From: SIG480 sp045546975
GTDB lineage: Bacteria > Bacillota > Clostridia > Oscillospirales > JAAYXM01
Assembly (NCBI GenBank): GCA_045546975.1
Contig: JAZQDV010000010.1
Coordinates: 310,001-374,000, forward strand
Length of the DNA: 64,000 bases
Direction: 5' to 3'
Positions 51,352 through 60,903 of the stretch are shown here, piece after piece; within the stretch, counting starts at the first letter, position 1, and every line of letters starts with the position of its first letter. The notes under the pieces were generated by a model, which was not told where the DNA came from, searched no databases, and worked only from the letters and a program-made list of their open reading frames with translations. Both the position numbers and the translations under genes were made by a program.

Positions 51352-53202
51352 ATGAACTTGTTATCAGAGATAAATAGCCCTGAGGACATTAAAAGACTTT
51401 CCGTCAATGAACTTAGAGAGCTTGCAACTGAAATACGCGAGTTTTTAATTGAAAATGTTTCTCAAACGGGTGGACATCTTGCCTCAAATCTCGGAATAGT
51501 TGAAATAACCCTTGCTCTTCACAAGGTTTTTGATACAAGTAAGGACAGACTCGTTTTCGATGTGGGTCATCAGTCGTATGTACATAAAATACTGACAGGA
51601 AGAAAAAACGAGTTTAGCAATTTGAGAAAATTCGGAGGTATTTCAGGATTTTCAAAGCCGAGTGAAAGTATTCACGACGCGGCAATTTCAGGACATGCCT
51701 CGAATTCTGTTTCATTGGCTCTTGGTATGGCAAGAGCCAGAACGCTTGCAGGAAAAGACTTTTCAGTTATTTCAGTTATTGGAGACGGAGCGCTGAGCGG
51801 CGGACTTGCATATGAAGGACTAAACGATGCAGGGCACAGTAAAGAGCCGATGATTGTTATATTGAATGACAATGAGATGTCCATAACAAAAAACGTCGGT
51901 GCGATGACAAATTATCTCTCAAAAATTCGCCTTAAGAAAAAATATCTCAGATTTAAGGGCGTTTACAGAAGAATAATCAAAAAGTCAAAGTTCGGAATCG
52001 CGATTGATAACGGTATACACGGAATCAAGAATGCATTCAAAAATATGTTTTTGCCGTCATCTTTCTTTGAGGATATGGGGTTTACTTACCTTGGTCCTGC
52101 GGACGGTCACGACATAAAGTATATGATATATCTTTTTGAGCTTGCGCGCGACCTTAACAGACCTGTTGTCATTCATCTTACTACAACAAAAGGTAAGGGT
52201 TATAAGCTTTCTGAGGCTAACCCTGAAAACTACCACGGAGTAGGTAAATTTGATGCTACAAAAGGAATAGATGATACCACAAAGAAAGAAACATTCTCAT
52301 CTGTGTTTGGTCAAGAGCTTGTAAAGCTCGCGGCAGAAAATGAGAAAATTTGCGCAATAACCGCAGCTATGACATCCGGAGTCGGCCTTTCCGAGTTTTC
52401 CGAAAAATACCCGGAAAGATTCTTTGATGTTGCTATTGCGGAAGGACACGCAGTTACAATGTCAGCAGGGCTTTCTTCACAGGGAATGATACCTGTATGT
52501 GCCGTTTATTCAACTTTTTTGCAGAGAGCATACGATATGCTTGTTCACGATGTTGCAATTTCAAAGCAACACGTAGTTTTTGCTGTTGACCGCGCAGGTT
52601 TGGTTGGCGAGGACGGAGAAACCCATCACGGTGTATTTGATATAGCGTTTTTGTCAAGTATTCCCGGATTTGAGATTCTTGCACCGTCAAGCTTCAGCGA
52701 GCTTCGCGAGATGCTTGGATATGCTGTATCGGAGTCCGGTCCGATTGCAATACGATATCCAAGAGGTGCAGAAGGGGACTATACTGATAATTCATTTAAG
52801 AATAAAGAAAAAAGCACGCTTCTGCGTGAGGGTACGGATGTAACACTTGTTTCGTACGGAACACTTATAAATAACGCAATTCTTGCGACGGAGAAAGCCA
52901 ATTCGCTGGGAATATCGTGTGAGCTTATTAAATTAAACTCACTAAAACCCATTGATAAAGAAGCAATAATCAAATCAGCGCAGAAGACGGGGAAGGTCGT
53001 CGTGATTGAAGATGTCACGGAAAACGGCTCTGTATCGCAAATGATATCAAAGTGCCTTGGTGAGGAAAAAACGTTGTGTGAAGTTGTTTCACTTAACAGC
53101 TCAGATTCCTTCACAACGCACGGAAACATCGGAGAACTTCATAATCTGATTGGGATATCTCCGGATAGAATAGTTAATGCATTATTGGAGGACAGACAGT
53201 GA
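51352..53202 (+). CDS. dxs: 1-deoxy-D-xylulose-5-phosphate synthase
   Basis: TPP enzyme joining pyruvate and glyceraldehyde-3-phosphate, first step of the DXP isoprenoid pathway. TPP motif GDGALSGGLAYEGLNDAGH...NDNEMS, the N-terminal LASNLGIVEIT and HQSYVHKILTGR, and the transketolase-like middle with DRAGLVGEDGETHHG are all present. It is 616 residues, normal. The ATG is preceded by GTGAGGG. It overlaps tlyA by 4 bp. Confidence 0.97.
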   Translation: MNLLSEINSPEDIKRLSVNELRELATEIREFLIENVSQTGGHLASNLGIVEITLALHKVFDTSKDRLVFDVGHQSYVHKILTGRKNEFSNLRKFGGISGFSKPSESIHDAAISGHASNSVSLALGMARARTLAGKDFSVISVIGDGALSGGLAYEGLNDAGHSKEPMIVILNDNEMSITKNVGAMTNYLSKIRLKKKYLRFKGVYRRIIKKSKFGIAIDNGIHGIKNAFKNMFLPSSFFEDMGFTYLGPADGHDIKYMIYLFELARDLNRPVVIHLTTTKGKGYKLSEANPENYHGVGKFDATKGIDDTTKKETFSSVFGQELVKLAAENEKICAITAAMTSGVGLSEFSEKYPERFFDVAIAEGHAVTMSAGLSSQGMIPVCAVYSTFLQRAYDMLVHDVAISKQHVVFAVDRAGLVGEDGETHHGVFDIAFLSSIPGFEILAPSSFSELREMLGYAVSESGPIAIRYPRGAEGDYTDNSFKNKEKSTLLREGTDVTLVSYGTLINNAILATEKANSLGISCELIKLNSLKPIDKEAIIKSAQKTGKVVVIEDVTENGSVSQMISKCLGEEKTLCEVVSLNSSDSFTTHGNIGELHNLIGISPDRIVNALLEDRQ

Positions 53203-54002
53203 GCGAAAAAAAGAGGCTTGATATACTTTTGGTTGAACGCGGACTTGCTGCAAGCCGCGAAAAAGCAAAAGCGGTTATTATGAGCGGAAATGTCTTTGTT
53301 GCCGGACAGAAGGCCGATAAAGCAGGCGAGATGTTTTTAGACGACATTGAAATTGATGTTCGTGGAAACGAAAACTCATACGTAAGTCGCGGCGGACTTA
53401 AAATAGAAAAAGCGCTTGACTTTTTTTCTGCTGAGGTTGAAGGAAAAACAGCAATCGATGTTGGTGCTTCTACGGGCGGTTTTACAGATTGCTTACTCCG
53501 TCGAGGTGCGGTAAAGGTCTATTCTGTTGATGTCGGATACGGGCAGCTTGCGTGGTCGCTTCGGTGTGACCCTCGCGTTGTTTGTATGGAGCGTACCAAT
53601 ATAAGATATGTTACCCGTGAACAGATACCTGACGAAATTGAGCTTGCGGTTATTGATGTATCATTTATTTCATTAAAGCTTGTTCTTCCTGCTGTTCGCT
53701 CGCTTATGACAGAAAACGGAAAAGCTTATTGCCTTATTAAGCCACAGTTTGAGGCAGGAAAGGAAAAAGTCGGAAAGAAAGGCGTTGTAAGAGACCCTGA
53801 GGTACACCGTGAAGTTTTAGAAAACTTTATTTCAAATGCCAATGCTGCAGGCTTTGGGGTTTGTGGAATTACTTTTTCTCCGATAACAGGTCCCGAAGGT
53901 AACATTGAGTTTCTCGGAAGTTTATCCTGCGAAGCCTCTGTCAACGGGGAAATAGATATTCCGGATATCGTTGAACAGGCACATAACTCACTGAAAGGAT
54001 AG
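53199..54002 (+). CDS. tlyA: TlyA-family rRNA 2'-O-methyltransferase (hemolysin A-like)
   Basis: 267-residue protein with an N-terminal S4 RNA-binding domain (LDILLVERGLAASREKAKAVIMSGNVFV) and a C-terminal FtsJ-like Rossmann methyltransferase (AIDVGASTGGFTDCLLRRGA, VDVGYGQL, catalytic-type KPQFEAGKE). The GTG start at 53199 overlaps the dxs stop (GTGA). The same order after dxs occurs in most OLE-containing and other Firmicutes. 16S/23S rRNA is the known target of mycobacterial TlyA; the target here is inferred. Confidence 0.94.
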   Translation: MSEKKRLDILLVERGLAASREKAKAVIMSGNVFVAGQKADKAGEMFLDDIEIDVRGNENSYVSRGGLKIEKALDFFSAEVEGKTAIDVGASTGGFTDCLLRRGAVKVYSVDVGYGQLAWSLRCDPRVVCMERTNIRYVTREQIPDEIELAVIDVSFISLKLVLPAVRSLMTENGKAYCLIKPQFEAGKEKVGKKGVVRDPEVHREVLENFISNANAAGFGVCGITFSPITGPEGNIEFLGSLSCEASVNGEIDIPDIVEQAHNSLKG

Positions 54003-54009
54003 GATTTAC

Positions 54010-54870
54010 GTGAAAAAAGTTCTATTAAATCCAAATATTTCGCGTGATATAGGTTTTGCGTGCACAAAGAAAGTCTCTGAGTTCTTACAGAACAATGGTA
54101 TTGAAACCTTTATTTCGGAGCTGGTTCCGGGCGCTGAGGAAACCGGCGCTGTGCTTTGTGATTTTGATACAGTGGCACGCGAGGTTGATATGATAATTTC
54201 CTTTGGCGGAGATGGTACTCTTCTTGATACAGCAAACCAGGTAGTGTCAACAGATGTTCCGATTCTCGGAATAAATATCGGAAGAATCGGTTATATGGCA
54301 GAGCTTGAATCCAACGAAATTGACCTTCTTAAAAATGTTGTTGACGGAAAATACCGTGAAGAAGAACGAATGATGATAGATGTTTCTGTCGTCCGAGGCG
54401 ACAAAGAGATATATAAGAAATCGGCTCTCAATGATGTAGTTCTTATGAAAACAGGCGTTATCTGGACGGTTGATGTGGATATTTTTGCTGACGATATGTT
54501 TATTTCACATTACAGTGGAGACGGTGCGATTTTTGCAACGCCCACGGGCTCAACTGCATACTCGCTTTCGGCAGGCGGACCGATAATAGACCCCATTTCA
54601 AAAAACATTACGATAACTCCGGTTTGTGCACATGCCCTTACGGCAAAGCCGATTGTGCTTTCCGAGGACCGTGTTGTAAAGATTATTCCCACAACGCAGA
54701 AAAATGCCGCGATTGCAATCTCCGTAGACGGCAACAAGGGTCTTGAACTTATGCTTGGCGACTACGTTAAAATCCAAAAATCAAAGTATGTCACAAAACT
54801 CATACATGTAAAAGATACGAATTTTTATGATGTATTATATTCTAAGCTTTCTGATAGGAGGTATCGCTGA
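54010..54870 (+). CDS. nadK: NAD kinase
   Basis: Phosphorylates NAD to NADP. The catalytic GGDGT motif is in ISFGGDGTLLDTAN, and the NE/D-type ALNDVVL and TPTGSTAYSLSAGGP segments complete the signature. It is 286 residues. The start is a GTG at 54010, 7 bp after tlyA. The ribosome site for argR (TAGGAGG) lies inside its last codons, so the two are tightly coupled. Confidence 0.96.
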   Translation: MKKVLLNPNISRDIGFACTKKVSEFLQNNGIETFISELVPGAEETGAVLCDFDTVAREVDMIISFGGDGTLLDTANQVVSTDVPILGINIGRIGYMAELESNEIDLLKNVVDGKYREEERMMIDVSVVRGDKEIYKKSALNDVVLMKTGVIWTVDVDIFADDMFISHYSGDGAIFATPTGSTAYSLSAGGPIIDPISKNITITPVCAHALTAKPIVLSEDRVVKIIPTTQKNAAIAISVDGNKGLELMLGDYVKIQKSKYVTKLIHVKDTNFYDVLYSKLSDRRYR

Positions 54871-55323
54871 ATGAAATCCAAAAGACAAAACACACTTTTG
54901 AAGCTCATCGAAAAGTTTGAAATTTCAACACAAACCGAACTCACAGAGCATCTAAAAAAGGAAGGCTTTGCCGTTACTCAGGCAACTATTTCCCGCGATA
55001 TAAAGGAGCTCAGACTTGTAAAAGCGGTTGCTGCAAATGGTAAGAGCAAATATGCTGTTTCACATTCTGCGAAGGATTCGGGCTTTTCTGACAGGCTTCT
55101 TGCTATTTTCAAGGAAAGCGTTCTTTCATACGACAATGCACAGAATATAGTAGTTTTGAAAACAATGCCGGGTCTTGCTTCTGCAGCCTGCTCTGCGATT
55201 GATGCAATGCAATCGGCAGATATCGCAGGAACACTTGCAGGCGATGATACAGCCTTTCTTGTCCTTCATACAACGGAAGCAGCTCAAGATTTTTGCGAAG
55301 AACTCAACAAACTTCTCTCATAA
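54871..55323 (+). CDS. argR: Arginine repressor ArgR/AhrC
   Basis: Hexameric, arginine-responsive regulator of arginine metabolism. N-terminal winged helix-turn-helix (TQTELTEHLKKEGFAVTQATISRDIKEL) and C-terminal oligomerisation/arginine-binding domain (NIVVLKTMPGLASAACSAID and GDDTAFLVL). It is 150 residues. The ATG directly follows the nadK stop, with TAGGAGG upstream. recN follows after 16 bp; the argR-recN pair is typical. Confidence 0.97.
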   Translation: MKSKRQNTLLKLIEKFEISTQTELTEHLKKEGFAVTQATISRDIKELRLVKAVAANGKSKYAVSHSAKDSGFSDRLLAIFKESVLSYDNAQNIVVLKTMPGLASAACSAIDAMQSADIAGTLAGDDTAFLVLHTTEAAQDFCEELNKLLS

Positions 55324-55339
55324 AACGGAGTGAGATTAA

Positions 55340-57043
55340 ATGCTTAAACTTCTTCACATCGAAAATATTGCGGTTATTGAACAGTGTGACATTGAATTCG
55401 ACAAAGGGTTTAATGTCCTTACCGGTGAAACAGGTGCGGGTAAGTCTATAATTATAGACGCAATCGGCGCTGTTTTGGGCTATAGAGCATACCGTGATGT
55501 TATCCGTAACGGCACGGAAAAAGCTTCTGTAAGCGCCGTTTTTTGCGACTGTAGTGATGAAGTTAAAGAATGGCTTTCCGAAAATGGCTTTGATGTCGGA
55601 GAAGATGAGGTAATAATTTCAAGAGAAATCTCAATTGATGGAAAAAGCTCTGCACGGATAAACGGTCGTCCTGCTTCTGCATCTGTCCTTAAAAGCCTCG
55701 GAATTCTTCTGATAAACATTCTTGGTCAGCATGACAGTCAGCAGCTTCTTGATGCAGAGTCACACGCTGTTTTTGTGGACAGATTTGCAGAAAGTGAGGA
55801 GTATATAGAAGCATCGAAAAAATACTCCGAAACATACTCCGAATTGCAGGAGTTAAAGAGTGAACTGTCAAAGCTTGATATTGACGAGGCATCAAAGGCC
55901 CGTCAGGTAGAGATGCTCAAGTTTCAGATTGAAGAGCTTGAGTCAGCAAATCTCAGAGAAGGTGAAGACACAGAACTTGTAGAACGCCAAAAGCTGATAC
56001 GCGACAGTACGAAAGTTATAGATAAAATTTCAAAGGCTTCCTCATTGTTTCTTGGAGGGGATGAGTTCCCGGGTGTTTGCGCGGCTCTTTCTGAGGCATC
56101 GCGTGCAATAAGCACCATTTCGGATGTATCTGAAAAAATGGGCACAATTTCAAACGCTGTTTCAGAGCTCTACTTCGCAGCTGATGATATTGCAGCAGAG
56201 CTTCGCACGTTTCTTGACGATTTGGACTTTTCCGATGACGATGCAAACGCTGTTGAGGCCCGTCTTGATGTCATATATAAGCTCAAAAGAAAATACGGCA
56301 ATGACGTGTCTGAAATGCTTACATATCTAGAAAACGCAAAAAAAGAGCTTTCCGAAATTGAATTTTCAGATGAGAGGGTAGCCTTTCTCGAAAATGAAAT
56401 CGCAAAGAAAGAAACAGTTGCGTTCTCTCTTGCAGAGAAGCTTTACAGCTTCAGGATGAAAGCTGCCCGTGAGTTTGAAAGTCGCATAATGAACGAGCTC
56501 TCTGACCTTGATATGAAAAACGCAAGGTTTGTTGTCAATATAGAAAAAACTGAATCGTTAAGTGCAAGAGGTCTTGACACAATAGAGTTTTTATTTTCTG
56601 CAAATATTGGTGAGATTGAAAAACCGCTGGAAAAAATCGCGTCAGGCGGCGAGCTTTCGAGAATTATGCTTGCACTTAAGAATGCGCTTGATGAAAATGA
56701 CTATGTCAACACACTTATTTTTGATGAGATTGACACCGGTGTGAGTGGAAGGGCTGCACAAAAAATAGCAGAAAAGCTCTATAAACTCTCAATCAAAAAG
56801 CAGGTACTGTGCGTCACGCACCTTGCTCAGCTTGCTGCGATGGCTGACAATCACTTTAAGATTGAAAAGAGCGAGCGAGACGGCAGAACATATACAAATG
56901 TCTATGTTCTTGACCGTGAAGGAAGAGAGGCTGAGCTTGCAAGAATTACGGGAGGTACCAAGATAAGTGAAACTACGCTTAAGAGCGCAGGTGAAATGCT
57001 CGACCTTGCCGAAAATCTGAAATCACATCAGAAAGGAAACTAA
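55340..57043 (+). CDS. recN: DNA repair protein RecN
   Basis: SMC-like ATPase for double-strand break repair. N-terminal Walker A GETGAGKSI and signature ILGQHDSQQLLD, a long coiled-coil centre (about residues 160-380), then the C-terminal ABC signature ASGGELSRIMLA and Walker B LIFDEIDTGVSG. It is 567 residues. GGAGTGAG lies before the ATG. In Bacillus spoIVB and spo0A follow recN; here a GH1 glycosidase begins 2 bp after the stop. Confidence 0.97.
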   Translation: MLKLLHIENIAVIEQCDIEFDKGFNVLTGETGAGKSIIIDAIGAVLGYRAYRDVIRNGTEKASVSAVFCDCSDEVKEWLSENGFDVGEDEVIISREISIDGKSSARINGRPASASVLKSLGILLINILGQHDSQQLLDAESHAVFVDRFAESEEYIEASKKYSETYSELQELKSELSKLDIDEASKARQVEMLKFQIEELESANLREGEDTELVERQKLIRDSTKVIDKISKASSLFLGGDEFPGVCAALSEASRAISTISDVSEKMGTISNAVSELYFAADDIAAELRTFLDDLDFSDDDANAVEARLDVIYKLKRKYGNDVSEMLTYLENAKKELSEIEFSDERVAFLENEIAKKETVAFSLAEKLYSFRMKAAREFESRIMNELSDLDMKNARFVVNIEKTESLSARGLDTIEFLFSANIGEIEKPLEKIASGGELSRIMLALKNALDENDYVNTLIFDEIDTGVSGRAAQKIAEKLYKLSIKKQVLCVTHLAQLAAMADNHFKIEKSERDGRTYTNVYVLDREGREAELARITGGTKISETTLKSAGEMLDLAENLKSHQKGN

Positions 57044-57045
57044 GT

Positions 57046-58398
57046 ATGTCGTTTAGAAAAGATTTTGTCTGGGGTACGGCTACATCGTCATATCAGATAG
57101 AGGGCGCGTGGGACGAGGACGGAAAAGGACTTAACATCTGGGATGTTTTTTCGCACGAGCCTGAAAAAGTATATGAAAATCAAAACGGTGATGTGGCATG
57201 TGACCACTATCACCGATACAAAGAAGATATTGCGCTTATGCGTGAAATGGGAAAAAAAGCATATCGCTTTTCACTCTCCTGGGCGCGCATTTTCCCTGAA
57301 GGAACGGGCAAGGTATGCGAAAAGGGAGTTAAGTTTTACTCAGACCTTATAGATGAGCTTTTGAAAAACGGAATTGAGCCGTATGTTACGCTTTTTCATT
57401 GGGATTATCCTTATACGCTGCACAAAAAGGGTGGATGGATGAACGAGGAAAGCGTTAGGTGGTTCGCGGAATATGCCGGAAAGGTAGCAGAGCTTTTTTC
57501 TGACAGAGTAAAATATTTTATTACATTCAATGAGCCTCAGTGTTTTATCGGACTTGGATATGTTTCGGGCGTTCATGCTCCGGGAATAAAAGCATCCTAC
57601 AGAGATGTTTTTCAGATGTGCCACAATGTGCTTAAAGCACACGGTGCAGCGGTTATAGCTTTACGTGAAAATGCAAAGCAGCCGATAAAAATTGGATACG
57701 CTCCGACAAGCCGTGGCGTTTATCCCGAAACGGAAACTCCTGCAGATATCGAAGCTGCAAGGAAGGCATTTTTCAGATCTTTCCCACTTGGAGAGGACGT
57801 TATGTGGAGTGTTGCCTGGTGGAGTGATCCTGTTGTTCTGGGAAAATACCCGGAGGACGGGCTTATCCTGTATAAAGATTATCTTCCTGAGATTACTGAT
57901 GAGGATATGAAGCTCATAAATCAGCCAATTGATTTCTATGCTCAGAACATTTATAACGGTCGTGCGATAAGAACTACTGAGAACGGTGACTATGAATTCT
58001 GTAAGCGTTGCGACGGTTTTCCGAAAACTGCAATTCAATGGCCTGTAACTCCAGAATGTATGCGCTGGACTCCAAGATTTCTCTATGAGAGATACCATCT
58101 TCCGTTTTATATTTCGGAAAACGGAATGTCTGCACATGATGTTGTATCGCTTGACGGGAAAGTTCACGACCCTAACCGTATAGACTTCCTGAACCGTTAC
58201 CTCATCGAGTATGAAAAGGCGACTGAGGACGGTGTTGATGCGGCAGGATATTTCCTCTGGTCGTTTATGGATAACTTTGAGTGGGCAGACGGATATAACG
58301 ACCGATTTGGTATTGTACACGTTGATTTCAGGACGCAGAAAAGGACACCGAAGGACTCTGCGTACTGGTACAAAGAATGGATAGAAAAACACAGCTAA
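57046..58398 (+). CDS. bglA: GH1 family beta-glucosidase
   Basis: Retaining glycoside hydrolase acting on beta-linked (phospho-)glucosides or galactosides. It opens with FVWGTATSSYQIEGAW, has acid/base Glu163 in TFNEPQ and nucleophile Glu358 in YISENGM, ending with FLWSFMDNFEWADGY. Glu and Trp of the last motif (FEWADGY) favour a non-phosphorylated substrate rather than a 6-phospho-glucoside, which uses a Ser/Lys/Tyr signature (inference). It is 450 residues. There is no own promoter; it starts 2 bp after recN, an odd partner, and is not near sugar transport genes. Confidence 0.95.
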   Translation: MSFRKDFVWGTATSSYQIEGAWDEDGKGLNIWDVFSHEPEKVYENQNGDVACDHYHRYKEDIALMREMGKKAYRFSLSWARIFPEGTGKVCEKGVKFYSDLIDELLKNGIEPYVTLFHWDYPYTLHKKGGWMNEESVRWFAEYAGKVAELFSDRVKYFITFNEPQCFIGLGYVSGVHAPGIKASYRDVFQMCHNVLKAHGAAVIALRENAKQPIKIGYAPTSRGVYPETETPADIEAARKAFFRSFPLGEDVMWSVAWWSDPVVLGKYPEDGLILYKDYLPEITDEDMKLINQPIDFYAQNIYNGRAIRTTENGDYEFCKRCDGFPKTAIQWPVTPECMRWTPRFLYERYHLPFYISENGMSAHDVVSLDGKVHDPNRIDFLNRYLIEYEKATEDGVDAAGYFLWSFMDNFEWADGYNDRFGIVHVDFRTQKRTPKDSAYWYKEWIEKHS

Positions 58399-58402
58399 TA
58401 AA

Positions 58403-58431
58403 AAAAGAGCAATGCTATGCATTGCTCTTTT
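58403..58431. terminator. Terminator shared by bglA and rsmA
   Basis: A 13-bp perfect stem (58403-58415 with 58419-58431, core AAAGAGCAATGC) with a 3-base loop, or a larger loop if the last pair opens. A tract on one side and T tract on the other make it bidirectional. The rsmA stop codon (58415-58417) lies within it. Confidence 0.85.
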
Positions 58432-59281
58432 CGTATATCTTGTCCGAAATATCGGAAAAGTCCTGTATCGTAAGGTTTTCGCCTCTGACCGTCGGATTAT
58501 GCCCAAGCTCTGTCAGAATGGTTATTATTTCTTCTTTCGAGAGAATGTCCTTAAATGCGGAATGTAGTCCGTTTACAAGCTGCTTTCTGCGCTGCGCAAA
58601 TGAGGCGCGTACGACCGAAAAGAAGAGCTTTTCGGATTTTGGTGTAACGGGTGGCACCTCGCGCATTTTAAGCATAACAACGGCGGAATCAACCTTTGGT
58701 TGGGGAATAAAGCAGTCAGGTGAGACCGTGAACAGGAGTTCCGGCTCGGTATAGTAATTTACGTATACTGTAAAAGCACCGTAATCGGCGGTGCCGGGTT
58801 TTGCTGAAATGCGGTATGCAACCTCTTTCTGAATCATCGTTGTTATTGAAGAAAAGAGTTTTGATTCAATCAAGAACGAGAGAATCGGGGTTGTTATATA
58901 GTAGGGAAGGTTTGCACAAACCTTCGGACTTTCTCCGCGGAACTCGTCATCAATGATTTTTTTGAGGTCACACTTCATTATATCGGAGTTGATAATTTTT
59001 ATATTATCATATTCCGAGAGTGTTTCGGAAAGAACGGGAAGAAGTGCACGGTCGATTTCAACGGAAACAACTTTCTTTGCGTTTTCGGCAAGTACGCTTG
59101 TGAGGCTTCCTATTCCGGGACCAACCTCGAGAACGGATGTTTCTTTTGTGATTCCCGAAAACTCGGCAATTTGCTCACAGATATAGCGTTTTGTAAGGAA
59201 ATTTTGACCGAGGGATTTTGAAAAACGGAATCCATGACGGCCTAAAATATCTTTGATGTTGTTGATTGAAAATAAGTCCAT
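58415..59281 (-). CDS. rsmA: 16S rRNA adenine dimethyltransferase RsmA (KsgA)
   Basis: Dimethylates A1518 and A1519 in 16S rRNA, a late 30S maturation step. Motifs are SLGQNFLT, the SAM-binding VLEVGPGIGSLT, ISVEIDRALLP-type acidic site and NLPYYITTP. It is 288 residues with the usual helical C-terminus. The start ATG follows GAGGTATAT. It begins 13 bp after the G5/3D-domain gene on the minus strand, so the two share a transcript; yabE-ksgA also neighbour each other in Bacillus. Confidence 0.96.
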   Translation of the reverse strand: MDLFSINNIKDILGRHGFRFSKSLGQNFLTKRYICEQIAEFSGITKETSVLEVGPGIGSLTSVLAENAKKVVSVEIDRALLPVLSETLSEYDNIKIINSDIMKCDLKKIIDDEFRGESPKVCANLPYYITTPILSFLIESKLFSSITTMIQKEVAYRISAKPGTADYGAFTVYVNYYTEPELLFTVSPDCFIPQPKVDSAVVMLKMREVPPVTPKSEKLFFSVVRASFAQRRKQLVNGLHSAFKDILSKEEIITILTELGHNPTVRGENLTIQDFSDISDKIYEKSNA

Positions 59282-59294
59282 ATATACCTCAAAT

Positions 59295-60293
59295 TTACTT
59301 CAGAATATAGACAAGAGCTTTCTGTCTTCCGAAGCTTATGCATTCGTTATAAGTGTTAAAAAATAAATCTATTGTGTTTCCGCGAACACCGGTATCTCCT
59401 GCAACGGCAGTACCATATATCCATTTCTTGCCATCGGCAGAGGTGATATAGAGCTTCGTTCCGAGTGGAATAACACGTCTGTCTACTGCGACAATGCCGA
59501 CTTTTGCAATCTGACCCGTTGCAGTAATTTTATCAGATGTGCGCTCTGTTGTATATGCTGTAGCTGTCATTGAAAGAACATTTTTATACTCTAACTTCTG
59601 TCCTGACTTTGTGGTGATAAAACCTGATTTTGTCTTTGTACCGTACTCGACAATTTTCTTTACGGGCTCTTTGATAACGGTTTCACTGAGAAGTTTTTTT
59701 GATGTTTCAACTCCGTTTGTTGTTACGATCTCAAAAACCTGTTTTTTAGAACCGTTTGCGCCTTTTTGAACAACTCTTGATGTGTTCTTATATAAAGTGT
59801 CAGACGGTTTTTGTTCGGTCTCAAAAGGTATGCTTACGTTTTCTTCACGTGTTGTATGCGAAACTCGTGTAATAGAAAACTCTAAATCGCCTGTGATTTC
59901 GTCTGTAAGGGGAATTGAAACCGTATCAAACTCTCCAAGCGTTATTTCGTTTTCCGTTAAAAAATCTTCTACTGTCTGGTTGTTGTAGGAATAGAGGTTT
60001 CTTGTTTCGGTCCCGTCTTTCAGGGTAACCTTGTTTTTGCTATAGATATATACCTTTGTTATGCCCAAAGAAGCATTTTCAGGCATCTCAACATACTTAT
60101 CTTCGCTTATAACAAAACCGTTTGCTGTAAGCGCGTTAAGTGTAATATCTTCTTTGCTTAAAAAAGTGGTAACTTCTTCGCCCTCATAAACAACGTATGC
60201 GTTTGAAGAGAAAACAACTATCGCACTGCAAAGCAGTAAAGATATCAAAACTAAGAGCGCGATTGTAAGCAATTTCTTTGGTTTTTGAAACAT
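59295..60293 (-). CDS. G5 and 3D domain cell-wall protein (YabE-like)
   Basis: 332-residue exported protein. One N-terminal membrane/signal segment (TIALLVLISLLLCSAIVVF) is followed by ubiquitin-like DUF348 repeats (TFLSKEDITLNALTANGF, QTVEDFLTENEIT), a G5 domain (SRVSHTTREENVSIPFET) and the 3D domain with three conserved Asp and MTATAYTTERTSDKITATGQ. The 3D domain of resuscitation-factor-type proteins is a muralytic transglycosylase (family knowledge). The ATG at 60293 follows AAGGAGAAAG. Expected role: peptidoglycan turnover. Confidence 0.92.
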   Translation of the reverse strand: MFQKPKKLLTIALLVLISLLLCSAIVVFSSNAYVVYEGEEVTTFLSKEDITLNALTANGFVISEDKYVEMPENASLGITKVYIYSKNKVTLKDGTETRNLYSYNNQTVEDFLTENEITLGEFDTVSIPLTDEITGDLEFSITRVSHTTREENVSIPFETEQKPSDTLYKNTSRVVQKGANGSKKQVFEIVTTNGVETSKKLLSETVIKEPVKKIVEYGTKTKSGFITTKSGQKLEYKNVLSMTATAYTTERTSDKITATGQIAKVGIVAVDRRVIPLGTKLYITSADGKKWIYGTAVAGDTGVRGNTIDLFFNTYNECISFGRQKALVYILK

Positions 60294-60350
60294 AACTTTC
60301 TCCTTTTGTGGATAATGTAAATTATTCCCTTTGGGTTCAGTCAATGGTGA

Positions 60351-60370
60351 TATTGTAACTTATTGTAACT
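60351..60370. repeat. Tandem 10-bp repeat upstream of the YabE-like gene
   Basis: TATTGTAACT occurs twice in direct succession (60351-60360 and 60361-60370), giving TGTAAC repeated at a 10-bp period (4-base gap). It lies 57-77 bp upstream of the start on the opposite strand. Confidence 0.75.
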
Positions 60371-60798
60371 TATTTGTCAAGTTTGAAAGCCTTCCGCTTC
60401 TTTTTAGGAAGGGAAAATGTAGAAGCAATCCCACCAAGAAGTCCTCCTCCGAGACAGGAAACAAAAACCTGCCAGGTATTATCGTTTGGAACTATTCGCC
60501 CGAAGAGAACAGAACCAAAGGTGTAGAGGATGACGAAGCAAATCGCGCATTGTACGATAGAATAGATAAGAGCTTTTCCAAATTTTCGCGCAGAGAGAAA
60601 TCCTGCAATAAACACTCCGAGAAAAATAAAAACATATGCGAGGAAGGGGATTGAGGACGGTGAAAGTTTTTCTGCATTTACTAAAATTGTTCCAAGAAGA
60701 GAAAGCAATATAGAAGAAGAAAGACCAAGCATTGAATAGATAAGAAGTTTTGCGCTAAATATAGCAGGTTTCTTTGCGGTATCGTCGCGTTTTTGCAT
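60370..60798 (-). CDS. TIGR04086-family membrane protein
   Basis: 142-residue membrane protein with four helices (about residues 16-38, 49-66, 74-97, 110-130) and basic ends. The family (TIGR04086) is widespread in spore-forming Firmicutes; function unknown. The segment KFGKALIYSIVQ between helices 2 and 3 and C-terminal GGLLGGIAS are typical. GGAGGAATGTATT precedes the ATG. It lies between yajC and the YabE-like gene. The upstream 105 bp contain the yajC terminator. Confidence 0.8.
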   Translation of the reverse strand: MQKRDDTAKKPAIFSAKLLIYSMLGLSSSILLSLLGTILVNAEKLSPSSIPFLAYVFIFLGVFIAGFLSARKFGKALIYSIVQCAICFVILYTFGSVLFGRIVPNDNTWQVFVSCLGGGLLGGIASTFSLPKKKRKAFKLDK

Positions 60799-60860
60799 AA
60801 TACATTCCTCCGAAAATTATTTGGTAATACATATTCGGAATACGTCATAAAAAGAACTAA

Positions 60861-60892
60861 AAAACGCGGTATGCTTCTGCATACCGCGTTTT
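60861..60892 (-). terminator. Terminator of yajC
   Basis: A perfect 14-bp stem (60861-60874 with 60879-60892, core AACGCGGTATGC) with TTCT loop. On the minus strand it is followed by TTAGTTCTTTTT. Confidence 0.82.
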
Positions 60893-60903
60893 GATAAGCT
60901 TAA

